Shown here one piece after another: positions 52,276 to 60,408 of a DNA stretch of 64,000 bases (positions within the stretch are counted from its first letter, which is position 1; each line of letters opens with the position of its first letter). Under the pieces are notes generated by a model that searched no databases, had not been told where the DNA came from, and was given only the letters and a program-made list of their open reading frames with translations. The translations under genes and the position numbers were made by a program. Source of the stretch: JAOSJL01 sp963704035 (lineage in GTDB: Bacteria; Actinomycetota; Acidimicrobiia; IMCC26256; JAOSJL01); the NCBI GenBank assembly GCA_963704035.1, contig CAVPGR010000004.1, positions 1,426,001 to 1,490,000 of the forward strand. The letters run 5' to 3'.

Positions 52276-54240
52276 CTACTTGTAGCTCCTCTGCGCGAGT
52301 TGCACGTTCTCGAAATCGAGCGGTTCCTTGTGCAGCGACTCGGGGCTACCCACGTCCTGGAACTCCCACGCTGCTGCATAGGCGAAGTGCTCGTCGTCGC
52401 GCAGCGCCTCACCTTCGTCGGTTTGGCTCTCGACACGGAAGTGGCCACCGCAGGACTCCTCGCGGTGCAGAGCGTCCGCGCACATCAGCTCGGAGAACTC
52501 GAGGAAGTCGGACACGCGCCCCGCCTTCTCGAGCGACTGGTTGAGCTGCTCGTCACCTCCGAGAACCCGCACGTCCTTGTGGAACTCCTCCCGCAGCACC
52601 GGAATCTCGGAGAGGGCCTTCTCGAGGCCCTCTCGGGATCGCTCCATCCCGCAGTGTTCCCACAACAACTTGCCGAGCTCGCGGTGGAACCAGTCGACCG
52701 TGCGACTTCCCTGGACCGCCAGCAGCTCGCGGACCCGTTCGTCGACCTCGGCCTCGGCCTGGTGGAACACGGGATCGGTCGTGGGTACCGGGTCGTCACC
52801 GAGCTGACCGGCCAGGTAGTCGGAGATCGTGAACGGCAGGACGAAGTATCCGTCGGCCAGGCCCTGCATGAGAGCGGACGCGCCCAGGCGGTTGGCACCG
52901 TGATCGGAGAAGTTGGCCTCCCCGACGACGTAGCACCCGGGAATCGTGCTCATCAGGTCGTAGTCGACCCACAGCCCACCCATCGTGTAGTGGAGTGCCG
53001 GGAAGATCCTCATCGGTTGGGTGTAGGGATCCTCGCCGGTGATGCGTTCGTACATCTGGAAGAGGTTCCCGTACTTCTCCTCGATGGTGTCGCGCCCGAG
53101 ACGGCCGATGGCGTCAGCGAAGTCGAGGTACACGCCGTTCTTCTTCGAGCCGACACCGCGGCCGCGGTCCACCTCGAGCTTCGCCGCACGCGACGCCACA
53201 TCACGGGGAACCAGATTGCCGAACGCGGGGTACCGACGCTCCAGGTAGTAGTCGCGCTCGTCGGGCGGGATCTCGATCGCCGCGCGCTCGTCGCCGGAAT
53301 CGCCGGGAACCCAGATACGGCCGTCGTTGCGCAGAGATTCACTCATGAGCGTGAGCTTGGACTGGAACTCTTCGCTCGCAGGGATGCACGTGGGGTGGAT
53401 CTGCGTGAAACACGGGTTCGCGAAGTAGGCGCCCTTGCGGTGTGCCCGCCACGCGGCCGTCACGTTGCAGCCCTTGGCGTTGGTGGACAGGAAGAAGGCG
53501 TTGCTGTAACCGCCGGTGCCCAGCACGACGGCGTGCCCGGAGTGCGACGAGACGTCTCCGGTAACGAGGTCGCGCACGACGATGCCGACCGCTCGCCCGT
53601 CCTTCACGACGACGTCGAGCATCTCGGTGCGGGAGAACATCTCGACCGTGCCTGCGTCGATCTGGCGTGCCAGGGCCTGGTACGCACCGAGCAGCAGCTG
53701 CTGACCGGTCTGACCCCGGGCGTAGAACGTGCGCGAAACCTGGGCACCCCCGAAGGACCGGTTGTCGAGCAGCCCGCCGTACTCCCGGGCGAACGGAACT
53801 CCCTGGGCGACGCACTGGTCGATGATGTCGACGCTGACCTCCGCGAGGCGGTGCACGTTCGCCTCGCGGGCCCGGTAGTCGCCACCTTTGACCGTGTCGT
53901 AGAACAACCGGTGCACCGAGTCGCCGTCGTTGCGGTAGTTCTTGGCGGCGTTGATGCCGCCCTGCGCGGCGATGGAGTGGGCGCGGCGCGGCGAGTCCTG
54001 GTAGCAGAACGCCTTGACGTTGTAGCCGAGCTCGCCGAGAGACGCGGCGGCGGCCGCCCCGGCGAGGCCGGTACCCACGATGATGACCGTGAACTTCCGC
54101 TTGTTCGCCGGGTTCACGAGCTTCAGGTCGAACTTGTGGTTCTCCCACTTGTCGGCGATCGGGCCGTCGGGGATCTTCGAGTCGAGCGCCGGATCGGGCG
54201 CGCCCGTGCCCGATGCTCCGCCCGTGGAAACAGCGGTCAT
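52276..54240 (-). CDS. sdhA: succinate dehydrogenase/fumarate reductase flavoprotein subunit
   Basis: 654 residues from ATG 54240, which overlaps the sdhC stop. FTVIIVGTGLAGAAAAASLGELG is the FAD-binding motif, RRAHSIAAQGGINAAKNYRND contains the His that carries covalent FAD, and GQTGQQLLLGAYQAL, HPTCIPASEEF and the NRLGASALMQGL segment belong to the active-site and capping domains. It oxidises succinate to fumarate in the citric-acid cycle. Length and the very long conserved C-terminal domain match the type-B enzymes of actinobacteria and Bacillus. Confidence 0.96.
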   Translation of the reverse strand: MTAVSTGGASGTGAPDPALDSKIPDGPIADKWENHKFDLKLVNPANKRKFTVIIVGTGLAGAAAAASLGELGYNVKAFCYQDSPRRAHSIAAQGGINAAKNYRNDGDSVHRLFYDTVKGGDYRAREANVHRLAEVSVDIIDQCVAQGVPFAREYGGLLDNRSFGGAQVSRTFYARGQTGQQLLLGAYQALARQIDAGTVEMFSRTEMLDVVVKDGRAVGIVVRDLVTGDVSSHSGHAVVLGTGGYSNAFFLSTNAKGCNVTAAWRAHRKGAYFANPCFTQIHPTCIPASEEFQSKLTLMSESLRNDGRIWVPGDSGDERAAIEIPPDERDYYLERRYPAFGNLVPRDVASRAAKLEVDRGRGVGSKKNGVYLDFADAIGRLGRDTIEEKYGNLFQMYERITGEDPYTQPMRIFPALHYTMGGLWVDYDLMSTIPGCYVVGEANFSDHGANRLGASALMQGLADGYFVLPFTISDYLAGQLGDDPVPTTDPVFHQAEAEVDERVRELLAVQGSRTVDWFHRELGKLLWEHCGMERSREGLEKALSEIPVLREEFHKDVRVLGGDEQLNQSLEKAGRVSDFLEFSELMCADALHREESCGGHFRVESQTDEGEALRDDEHFAYAAAWEFQDVGSPESLHKEPLDFENVQLAQRSYK

Positions 54241-55019
54241 GAGACGATCCCCAGTTGGACGGCGAGCGGCATGCTCACGTTTCCGACGACGATGAGAGCG
54301 GCGAAGCCGAACGCGAAGTAGCGACGCCACAGGTTGAAACGCGGGTTGTTGATTCCGAGGCTCTGGAACATGCTCCAGGCACCGTGGAAGATGTGGATGC
54401 CGAGGAGCACGTTGGCGAGGATGTAGAAGGCCGCCACGGGGACGCGCTCGAAACTGGCGACCATGTTGTCGTACACCGAACCGCGCACGTAGTCGGGATT
54501 TGTGACGCCGTAGGTGAGGTCGAGAAGGTGGTAGACGATGAACGCGGCGACGATGATGCCGGTCCAGCGCATCGTGCGTGACGCGAAGTTCGCCGCCACG
54601 TAGTCGCGCTTGGCCTGGCCACGTTCCCCTCGAGCGTGCCGGTTTGAAGCCGTGAGCTGCGCGGCCGCCAGGATGTGCAGACCGAAAGCGACGACCAGGC
54701 CGATGCGCAGGATCCAGAGCAGCGACGTCCGCGGAACCAGGTGTCCCCCGAGGTCACGAAGGGCTTCGCCGTAGGTGTCGATGTCGGTGGGGCCGAGGAA
54801 GACCTTGAGGTTCCCGATCATGTGGACGAGGACGAAACCGAGGAGCATCAGGCCGGTGACGGCCATGACCCACTTCTTGCCGACGTCGGACGAGTAGAAC
54901 TCGATCGGCCAGGATCGTTTCGGCTTTGGCGGTGGGGGAACGGCCGGGCCCACGTAGCGGGTGAGGGAGTCGGCGGCGTCGGCGCCGGCGCTCTGGTCCT
55001 CGGTGGTCACTTCGGCCAT
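54237..55019 (-). CDS. sdhC: succinate dehydrogenase cytochrome b subunit (type B, fused)
   Basis: 260 residues from ATG 55019. A Pro/Lys-rich cytoplasmic start (VPPPPKPKRSWPIEFYSSDVGKK) is followed by five membrane helices: VMAVTGLMLLGFVLVHMIGNLKVF (His ligand), LRIGLVVAFGLHILAAAQL (His), GIIVAAFIVYHLLDLTYG (His), FYILANVLLGIHIFHGAWSMFQSLG (His pair) and a last one. The histidines bind two haems b as in Bacillus-type enzymes with one five-helix anchor in place of SdhC plus SdhD. First gene of the operon; the 146 bases upstream show no clear promoter. Confidence 0.94.
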   Translation of the reverse strand: MAEVTTEDQSAGADAADSLTRYVGPAVPPPPKPKRSWPIEFYSSDVGKKWVMAVTGLMLLGFVLVHMIGNLKVFLGPTDIDTYGEALRDLGGHLVPRTSLLWILRIGLVVAFGLHILAAAQLTASNRHARGERGQAKRDYVAANFASRTMRWTGIIVAAFIVYHLLDLTYGVTNPDYVRGSVYDNMVASFERVPVAAFYILANVLLGIHIFHGAWSMFQSLGINNPRFNLWRRYFAFGFAALIVVGNVSMPLAVQLGIVS

Positions 55020-55165
55020 TGGGGTCCGCGTGTCCTGAGTGGCGGTGGGGGAGCGCAGGGCTCGGTGCGCCGGGCTCGGTGCACACATCTGACGGTAGTG
55101 GGAGGCCGCGAGACCGCGCATCTTGTGAAACCGGGCACGAATGGGCTCGTGAGCTGCCCGACGGG

Positions 55166-57295
55166 TCAGCTCGGAAGCGACGCTCCCGGTCGGGTCGCGA
55201 GCAGCAGGGCCGGCGGATAGACGTTGCGAACGTCGCCGACCCGGGTGTGGGTCAGCGTGAGCTCCGCCTGTTCCTCGCGGCCGGCGTCGTCGATGGGGAT
55301 CCGGCCGACGTAGGTGACGTCGTCACCGGCGATGTCGCCCTGCCACCGGTGGTGAGCACGGCCGACCCGTGCTTCCATGACGGCACCGATGAGCGGTTCG
55401 CCGCCCTCGTGCACGACGTGGACCGCTCCGGTGCGCGGTTCGAGCATGGGAAGCAGCGGCCGGCACGCGTCCCGCAGCGCCCCGTACCCGGCTTTGGGGT
55501 TCCTGGCGTGGTCGAGGACACTCCAGGTGACGGCAGGGTGCCCGTCGGCGAAACAGAAATGGCAGAAGCCGCCTGTCGGGGTGTGGCGGATGCGGCGCAG
55601 GTCTTCGATCTGCAACTGGATCAGGATGGCCTGGTACTCCTGGGTCGCGGAGCGCCATTGCTCGAAGGTTTCGTAGTCCTGCGGTGGGACGTAGCGGTCG
55701 AAGAGGCGTCGTTGGAGCGCGTGGTGCTCGAAGAGCCGGTCCCAGTCGAGATCAGGCCAGCGCTGCGGCTCCATGAAGTCGGCGTCGTCGGGAACCGCCT
55801 GGGCACCGAACTCGGACACGAAGCGCGCGGCGCGCGGCCACGCCGAGAGCATGGGAGCCAGACCCGCCATCTCGCCGTGGTACCAGCCGAAATACCAGTG
55901 GGTATCGGTTCCTCCCGACGCCGGCCCGGGCACGATGCCCGAGTGGCGGTCCACGAAACGGCTCGGGTCCGCCCGACGGATCGCCCGGGCGACGGAGCGG
56001 TCCAGTACGTCCTTGTTCCAGGTCGGGAGCGCCATCGACGCAAGGAGCCGACCCCCGGTCGAAGCGTCGAGCGGCTCGCCGGGGTTGGCGTCGACCGCTA
56101 TCGGCTCGTTGTGCGCGCACCACAGGGCGACGCTCGGATGGTGGCCCAGGAGGTCGACCATCGCTACCGCCTGGCGGGAGGCCTCGCGGCGAAGACCCCG
56201 CGCGTAGCCCCATTGGAGCGGGAAGTCCTGCCACACGAGGAGACCCGCCTCGTCGGCCGCGTCGTAGAACTCGGGGAGCGTGACGTGCGCGTGGACGCGC
56301 AGGAGGTCGAGGTTCGCTTCCTGGGCGAGGCGGATGTCGCGACGGAAGTCGCTTGCCGTCGTGGTCGCGAGATCCATGCGCGCCGGTCCCTGGTTGGACC
56401 CCATGACAAAGATCTGTCGACCGTTGACGGTGAACGCCCAGTCGTCGACGTGGATCTCGCGAAACGCCGTTCGACACCGCCGGGTGTCACTCGTTACTCC
56501 ATCGACGTCGACGGTGATCTCGATGTCGACGAGCGGTTGCCCGCCCAAGCGCCTCGGCCACCACAGAGGCGGGTTGGTGATGTCGATGTTCCACGAGAGC
56601 CGGTTGGATCCGGCGGCCACCGTGTCGTCGCGGATCGCGTGGACGTCCACACCCTCACCCCGAACGTGAGCATGGAGGGACACCGACTTCTCGACCTCGA
56701 GTTCCTCGTCAGCGTCGAGGTCGAGATCCACGAGCAGCTGCCCGTGCTCCGAAGTTGCCTCCGTGCACACGACGCGGGCACGCGCGAGCCGCACGGGGCC
56801 CGTCTCGATCATCCGAACCGGGCGCCAGAGGCCACCGGGGTTCCAGTCCGGGTCGAGGTTGTCCCAGTGGGAGAAGACTCCGGTCACGAGGCGCTTCGCG
56901 GTGGCGTCAGGCTGCGGGGGACACGCGAGCTCGACCGCGAGTGTGTGATCGTTCCCGTGGCCCATCCTCTCGGTCACGTCGAACGCGTGGCACTCGAAGT
57001 AGCCCTGGGTGTCGCCCACGTATCCGCCGTCGAGCCAGATGTCTCCGTAGTAGAAAAGGCCGTGGAGGAGGAGGATGCGTCGCCGCCCCGACGACGGTGG
57101 CTCCATCGGGAACGTACGCCGGTAGAGAAGTGGGCCGTCGCTCGTGGCGAATTCGGGCGACGAACGCCAGTGGCCCGGGACCTGAATTGTCGGCCAGTCC
57201 GAATCGTCGAAACCGACGTCGGCGAAGGTTCGCTCGGTCGTTCCATCGGCTTCGGTCGCCTTCCAGGCGCCGCCGAGATCGAGTACTTCCGTCAT
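55166..57295 (-). CDS. glycoside hydrolase family 2 enzyme (beta-galactosidase/mannosidase type)
   Basis: 709 residues from ATG 57295. The sugar-binding jelly-roll (VPGHWRSSPEFATSDGPLLYRRTF), the immunoglobulin-like middle domain and the TIM barrel are in order; VALWCAHNEPIAVDA contains the acid/base Glu in the N-E-P motif, and RFVSEFGAQAVPDD the nucleophile Glu in SEFG. No signal peptide is visible, so it is probably intracellular. GH2 enzymes cleave beta-galactosides, beta-mannosides or beta-glucuronides; which one cannot be told here. The position next to a secreted esterase suggests degradation of an acylated oligosaccharide. Confidence 0.9.
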   Translation of the reverse strand: MTEVLDLGGAWKATEADGTTERTFADVGFDDSDWPTIQVPGHWRSSPEFATSDGPLLYRRTFPMEPPSSGRRRILLLHGLFYYGDIWLDGGYVGDTQGYFECHAFDVTERMGHGNDHTLAVELACPPQPDATAKRLVTGVFSHWDNLDPDWNPGGLWRPVRMIETGPVRLARARVVCTEATSEHGQLLVDLDLDADEELEVEKSVSLHAHVRGEGVDVHAIRDDTVAAGSNRLSWNIDITNPPLWWPRRLGGQPLVDIEITVDVDGVTSDTRRCRTAFREIHVDDWAFTVNGRQIFVMGSNQGPARMDLATTTASDFRRDIRLAQEANLDLLRVHAHVTLPEFYDAADEAGLLVWQDFPLQWGYARGLRREASRQAVAMVDLLGHHPSVALWCAHNEPIAVDANPGEPLDASTGGRLLASMALPTWNKDVLDRSVARAIRRADPSRFVDRHSGIVPGPASGGTDTHWYFGWYHGEMAGLAPMLSAWPRAARFVSEFGAQAVPDDADFMEPQRWPDLDWDRLFEHHALQRRLFDRYVPPQDYETFEQWRSATQEYQAILIQLQIEDLRRIRHTPTGGFCHFCFADGHPAVTWSVLDHARNPKAGYGALRDACRPLLPMLEPRTGAVHVVHEGGEPLIGAVMEARVGRAHHRWQGDIAGDDVTYVGRIPIDDAGREEQAELTLTHTRVGDVRNVYPPALLLATRPGASLPS

Positions 57296-57333
57296 TTCGG
57301 CTCTGTCATGCCCGAACCGTCATGCCGGACCCG

Positions 57334-58465
57334 TCATTTCGAGACCGCCGTGTCGCGCGTGGAGTCCTCGTATCGACGACGCTCGTGGATCGCGACGGCG
57401 ACGAGCGCAGCGATGATCAGCACGGCCAGCGTCGAGGGAACGAGCCAGTCGGCGAGGTCGGTTCCGGCCACACCGAGTTGATTTCGCAGGAACGACTCGG
57501 TGTTGGACCAGACCTTGTCGGTGTACTCGCGCGGCGTGGGCCTTTCCCGGTACGAACTGGTGCGAGTTGGTGACCCCGTGCGCGGAGAGCTTGTCGATCA
57601 TCGCATCGGGCTGCGAGAGCGGAATCAGTTCCTCGGTGGAGTTGGCGATGAACATCGGAGCAGTCTCCTCCCCGACATGGTCGATCGGCGACGCCTCCTT
57701 GTATCGCCCGGGACACTCGTCGAGCGTGCAGCCCAGGAAGTCGGACAGCATGTCGGGAAACGTCAACGTGAGGCATTCGGGGTCGTCGCCACACGCGGCC
57801 TTGGCGTCGTTTCCCGGCGCGAGGGCGCTGAGGTCGAAGATCCCCGACCAGGTGGCGACCGCGCCGACCCGAACTCCGGCAGGTTCGGTGACCAGGGGTT
57901 CCCCGGTGGGATTCCCCTTGGTCCCGAGCGTGGCCACCATGGCTGCGAGATGACCGCCCGCGGAGCTTCCCACCATTCCGATCTTCGATGGATCCACGTG
58001 GTAGGTCGCGGCGTGGTCGGCGAGCCACGCCACCGCGCGCTGAACGTCGAGGACCGCGTCGGGGAAGGGTGAACCGGTCTCTCCCACGAGGCGGTAGTCG
58101 ATCGTGACGGTGACGAACCCGCCGGCGGCGAGACGTCGTGCCGAAGGACGCATGCTCCATCGGTTCCCGGTCGACCAGCCACCGCCGTGGACAAAAACGA
58201 CGGCTGCGCCGTTACGATCGTCGGGGGCGGGAAGGAACACGTCGAGGCGCTGTTCCCGCTCCGGTCCGTATGAGATGTTCTCACGAGCCTCGACGCCGTC
58301 ACCCTCGTCGGCTGCGTCCGCCGTGCCCGCCCATGCCGCGGTGAGTACGCCGACGGCCAGGAGCGCGACGAGTGCCACCTGCACGGGCGAGGCAGTCGAC
58401 GCGACAGCCCGGGGGCGCGGGAGGTGGGTGGAGCGGCGCGGGTCGGCGCAGGAGGAGAAGGCCAT
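57334..58465 (-). CDS. exported alpha/beta hydrolase with C-terminal membrane anchor (frameshifted)
   Basis: From ATG 58465 to TGA 57334, about 377 residues. A long signal peptide (VQVALVALLAVGVLTAAWAGTADAA) precedes an esterase of the BD-FAE/hormone-sensitive-lipase group: VVFVHGGGWSTGNR is the oxyanion HGGG, KIGMVGSSAGGHLAAMVATLG the nucleophile elbow, and the acid and His lie near PLSQPDAMIDKL and FVPGKAHA. Near 57535 one extra base shifts the frame; the tail continues TDKVWSNTESFLRNQLG and then a membrane helix LVPSTLAVLIIAALVAVAI with a basic end. Extracellular, cell-bound carboxylesterase is the likely role. Confidence 0.85.
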
Positions 58466-58477
58466 CGGTCGGCGCCG

Positions 58478-58483
58478 ATGGTA
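58478..58483 (-). promoter_or_regulatory. -10 box TACCAT for the exported esterase
   Basis: TACCAT on the minus strand 12 bases before ATG 58465, in the 75-base divergent gap with the MoxR-like gene. Confidence 0.35.
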
Positions 58484-58501
58484 CCGAGCGGGACACGGCG
58501 T

Positions 58502-58507
58502 TAGCCT
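58502..58507 (+). promoter_or_regulatory. -10 box TAGCCT for the MoxR-like gene
   Basis: TAGCCT 33 bases before ATG 58541; the leader contains the ribosome site GAGGAGC. Shares its divergent gap with the esterase promoter. Confidence 0.4.
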
Positions 58508-58540
58508 CACGGCCCGGACCCGTCACGAGGAGCCCGTTCG

Positions 58541-59959
58541 ATGAGCCGACCGTCGACGCTCGGCGAGCTGAGAGACGCGGGGTGGATGTCGCGCTCGGTC
58601 AAGGACGAGATCCGGGCCAACGCGGCGAAACGGATCGGCGCAGGGGAACCGGTCGTACGCGGAGTCCTCGGATACGACGAGACGGTGCTTCCCCAAATGG
58701 AGAACGCACTTCTCGCCGGACACGACGTGATCCTGCTCGGCGAGCGCGGGCAGGCCAAGACGCGGATGATCCGCTCGCTGACCGACCTTCTCGACGAGTG
58801 GATGCCGATTGTCGCCGGCAGCGAGATCAACGACGATCCCTACGCCCCGGTCTCTCCGTATGCGCGCGAGCTCGTCGTCGACAAGGGCGATGCCACGCCA
58901 CTCCAATGGGTGCATCGTGATCGGAGGTTCGGCGAGAAGCTCGCGACCCCGGACACGTCGATCGCCGATCTCATCGGTGAGGTGGATCCGATCAAGGTCG
59001 CGGAGGGTCGATACCTCTCTGACGAGTTGACGATTCACTACGGACTCGTCCCTCGAACGAACCGAGGGATCTTCTCGATCAACGAGCTGCCCGATCTCGC
59101 CGAACGCATCCAGGTCGGTCTCCTGAACGTTCTCGAGGAGCGCGACATCCAGATCCGCGGCTACAAGGTTCACCTGCCGCTCGACCTGATGCTCGTGGCG
59201 TCGGCGAACCCCGAGGACTACACGAACAGGGGACGGATCATCACGCCCCTGAAGGATCGGTTCGGAGCTCAGATCCGTACCCACTATCCGCTCGACGCGA
59301 ACGTGGAGGTTGCCGTCATCGATCTCGAGGCGGAACTTCTCGAACCGGATGGGGTCGACGTCAGCGTTCCCGGGTTCATGACAGCGATCGTCGCCGAGGT
59401 GTCACAGCTCGCCCGACAGTCTCCCCACATCAATCAGCGCAGCGGCGTGTCGGTGCGGCTGTCCATCACGAACCGGGAGACGTTGGTGGCCAACGCACTA
59501 CGTCGAGCCTTACGTCGCGGCGAACGCGAGGTCGTGCCACGGATCAGCGACCTCGACGCCCTCGTCGCGTCGACCGGGGGGAAGGTCGAGTTCGAGACGG
59601 TCGAAGAAGGCCGCGACGAACAGGTTCTGGACCGGATCATGAAGGGCGCGGTGCTCGAAACATTCCGGATTCAGGTGGACCCGACACTTCTTCCGGGTGT
59701 CGTGTCGGCCTTCGACGACGGCCTCATCGCCCATACCGGCGACGACGTAGCGAGCGACGACTACGTCGCTTTGGTCACCGACCACCCCGAGTTGGGCGAG
59801 GTTCTCCGCTCGCTCGACGTCGGTGAGTCGCCCGCGGAGGTGGCGGCGGCGGTGGAGTTCATCCTCGAGGGCCTCCACCTGTCGAAGCGGCTCAACAAGG
59901 ACGCCGCCGCCGGCCGCGCCGTTTATAGGGGGCGCCCGAAGCCGGACCCTGCTTCCTAG
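58541..59959 (+). CDS. MoxR/magnesium-chelatase-type AAA ATPase
   Basis: 472 residues. HDVILLGERGQAKTRMIRSLTDLL is Walker A (GERGQAKT), RGIFSINELPDLAERIQVGLLNVLEERDIQIRG covers Walker B (with Asn-Glu for Asp-Glu) and the ChlI-type helix insert, LMLVASANPEDYTNRGRIITPLKDRFGAQIRTHYP is sensor 1 and the arginine finger region, and the C-terminal lid follows. It forms hexameric rings that, with a VWA partner, remodel or insert metals into client proteins. The VWA protein gene at 60409 is the obvious partner. From memory, M. tuberculosis Rv0958/Rv0959 have the same pairing and lengths. Confidence 0.9.
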   Translation: MSRPSTLGELRDAGWMSRSVKDEIRANAAKRIGAGEPVVRGVLGYDETVLPQMENALLAGHDVILLGERGQAKTRMIRSLTDLLDEWMPIVAGSEINDDPYAPVSPYARELVVDKGDATPLQWVHRDRRFGEKLATPDTSIADLIGEVDPIKVAEGRYLSDELTIHYGLVPRTNRGIFSINELPDLAERIQVGLLNVLEERDIQIRGYKVHLPLDLMLVASANPEDYTNRGRIITPLKDRFGAQIRTHYPLDANVEVAVIDLEAELLEPDGVDVSVPGFMTAIVAEVSQLARQSPHINQRSGVSVRLSITNRETLVANALRRALRRGEREVVPRISDLDALVASTGGKVEFETVEEGRDEQVLDRIMKGAVLETFRIQVDPTLLPGVVSAFDDGLIAHTGDDVASDDYVALVTDHPELGEVLRSLDVGESPAEVAAAVEFILEGLHLSKRLNKDAAAGRAVYRGRPKPDPAS

Positions 59960-60369
59960 CCGTAAGGCGAGCTGCCGCCCAGGAGTTCGCATCCCTGGGA
60001 TGCGAAGCGGTTCAATTCGTCGACGCTCTTCTTGATCTCGGGATCGTCCACCACCGACTCGTCGCCGTCGGCTGCGACCTCCAGCGACTCGAGGAAGACG
60101 CGCGCCTCGTCGACGATCTCGTCGGGTGCGGTCTCGACCATCTCCGTCACGAGTTCGATCTGTTCTTCCGGTGTGGCGGTCGGCACCTCCTCGTCGAAGG
60201 TCGCCGCGGCGTCACAGAACTCGTCGGACGCTGCCGCCGTGTCGCCGCCCGAACAGGCCATCCCCAGGAGGCCGACGGCGGCGGCACCCAGCAGCGGCCG
60301 GATCCACCTCCATGTGCTTGTCGGGCAATGCCGGCGTCGCAGGGGTTCCACGGGTCCATGCTGCGACAC
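59956..60369 (-). CDS. small lipoprotein, unknown function
   Basis: 137 residues from GTG 60369 (other GTGs are possible). A signal peptide (WIRPLLGAAAVGLLGMAC) ends in a lipobox; the mature part is acidic and helical (FCDAAATFDEEVPTATPEEQIELVTEMVETAPDEI) with two Cys (EFCDAA and QGCELLGG) likely to pair. Helical bundles of this kind recur as actinobacterial lipoproteins of unknown role. It lies antisense between the MoxR and VWA genes and shares the stop-codon CTAG (59956-59959) with the MoxR gene. Confidence 0.7.
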   Translation of the reverse strand: MSQHGPVEPLRRRHCPTSTWRWIRPLLGAAAVGLLGMACSGGDTAAASDEFCDAAATFDEEVPTATPEEQIELVTEMVETAPDEIVDEARVFLESLEVAADGDESVVDDPEIKKSVDELNRFASQGCELLGGSSPYG

Positions 60370-60396
60370 CCCGGGTGTGGGGTCCGCATCGGCCGG

Positions 60397-60402
60397 TACC
60401 CT
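60397..60402 (+). promoter_or_regulatory. -10 box TACCCT, leaderless promoter of the VWA gene
   Basis: TACCCT with 6 bases to ATG 60409 and no ribosome site. It suggests that the VWA gene has its own promoter although it works with the MoxR ATPase. Confidence 0.5.
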
Positions 60403-60408
60403 CGCCGG

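Noticed and set aside
52300..54321. 673-codon open frame antisense to sdhA
   Set aside because: It mirrors the codons of a certain sdhA; its protein has no recognisable motif and such mirror frames are common in high-GC DNA.
55019..57481. 820-codon open frame antisense to the GH2 gene
   Set aside because: Same reason: the GH2 catalytic motifs lie on the minus strand, and the plus-strand protein is rich in Arg, Val and Glu without a fold signature.
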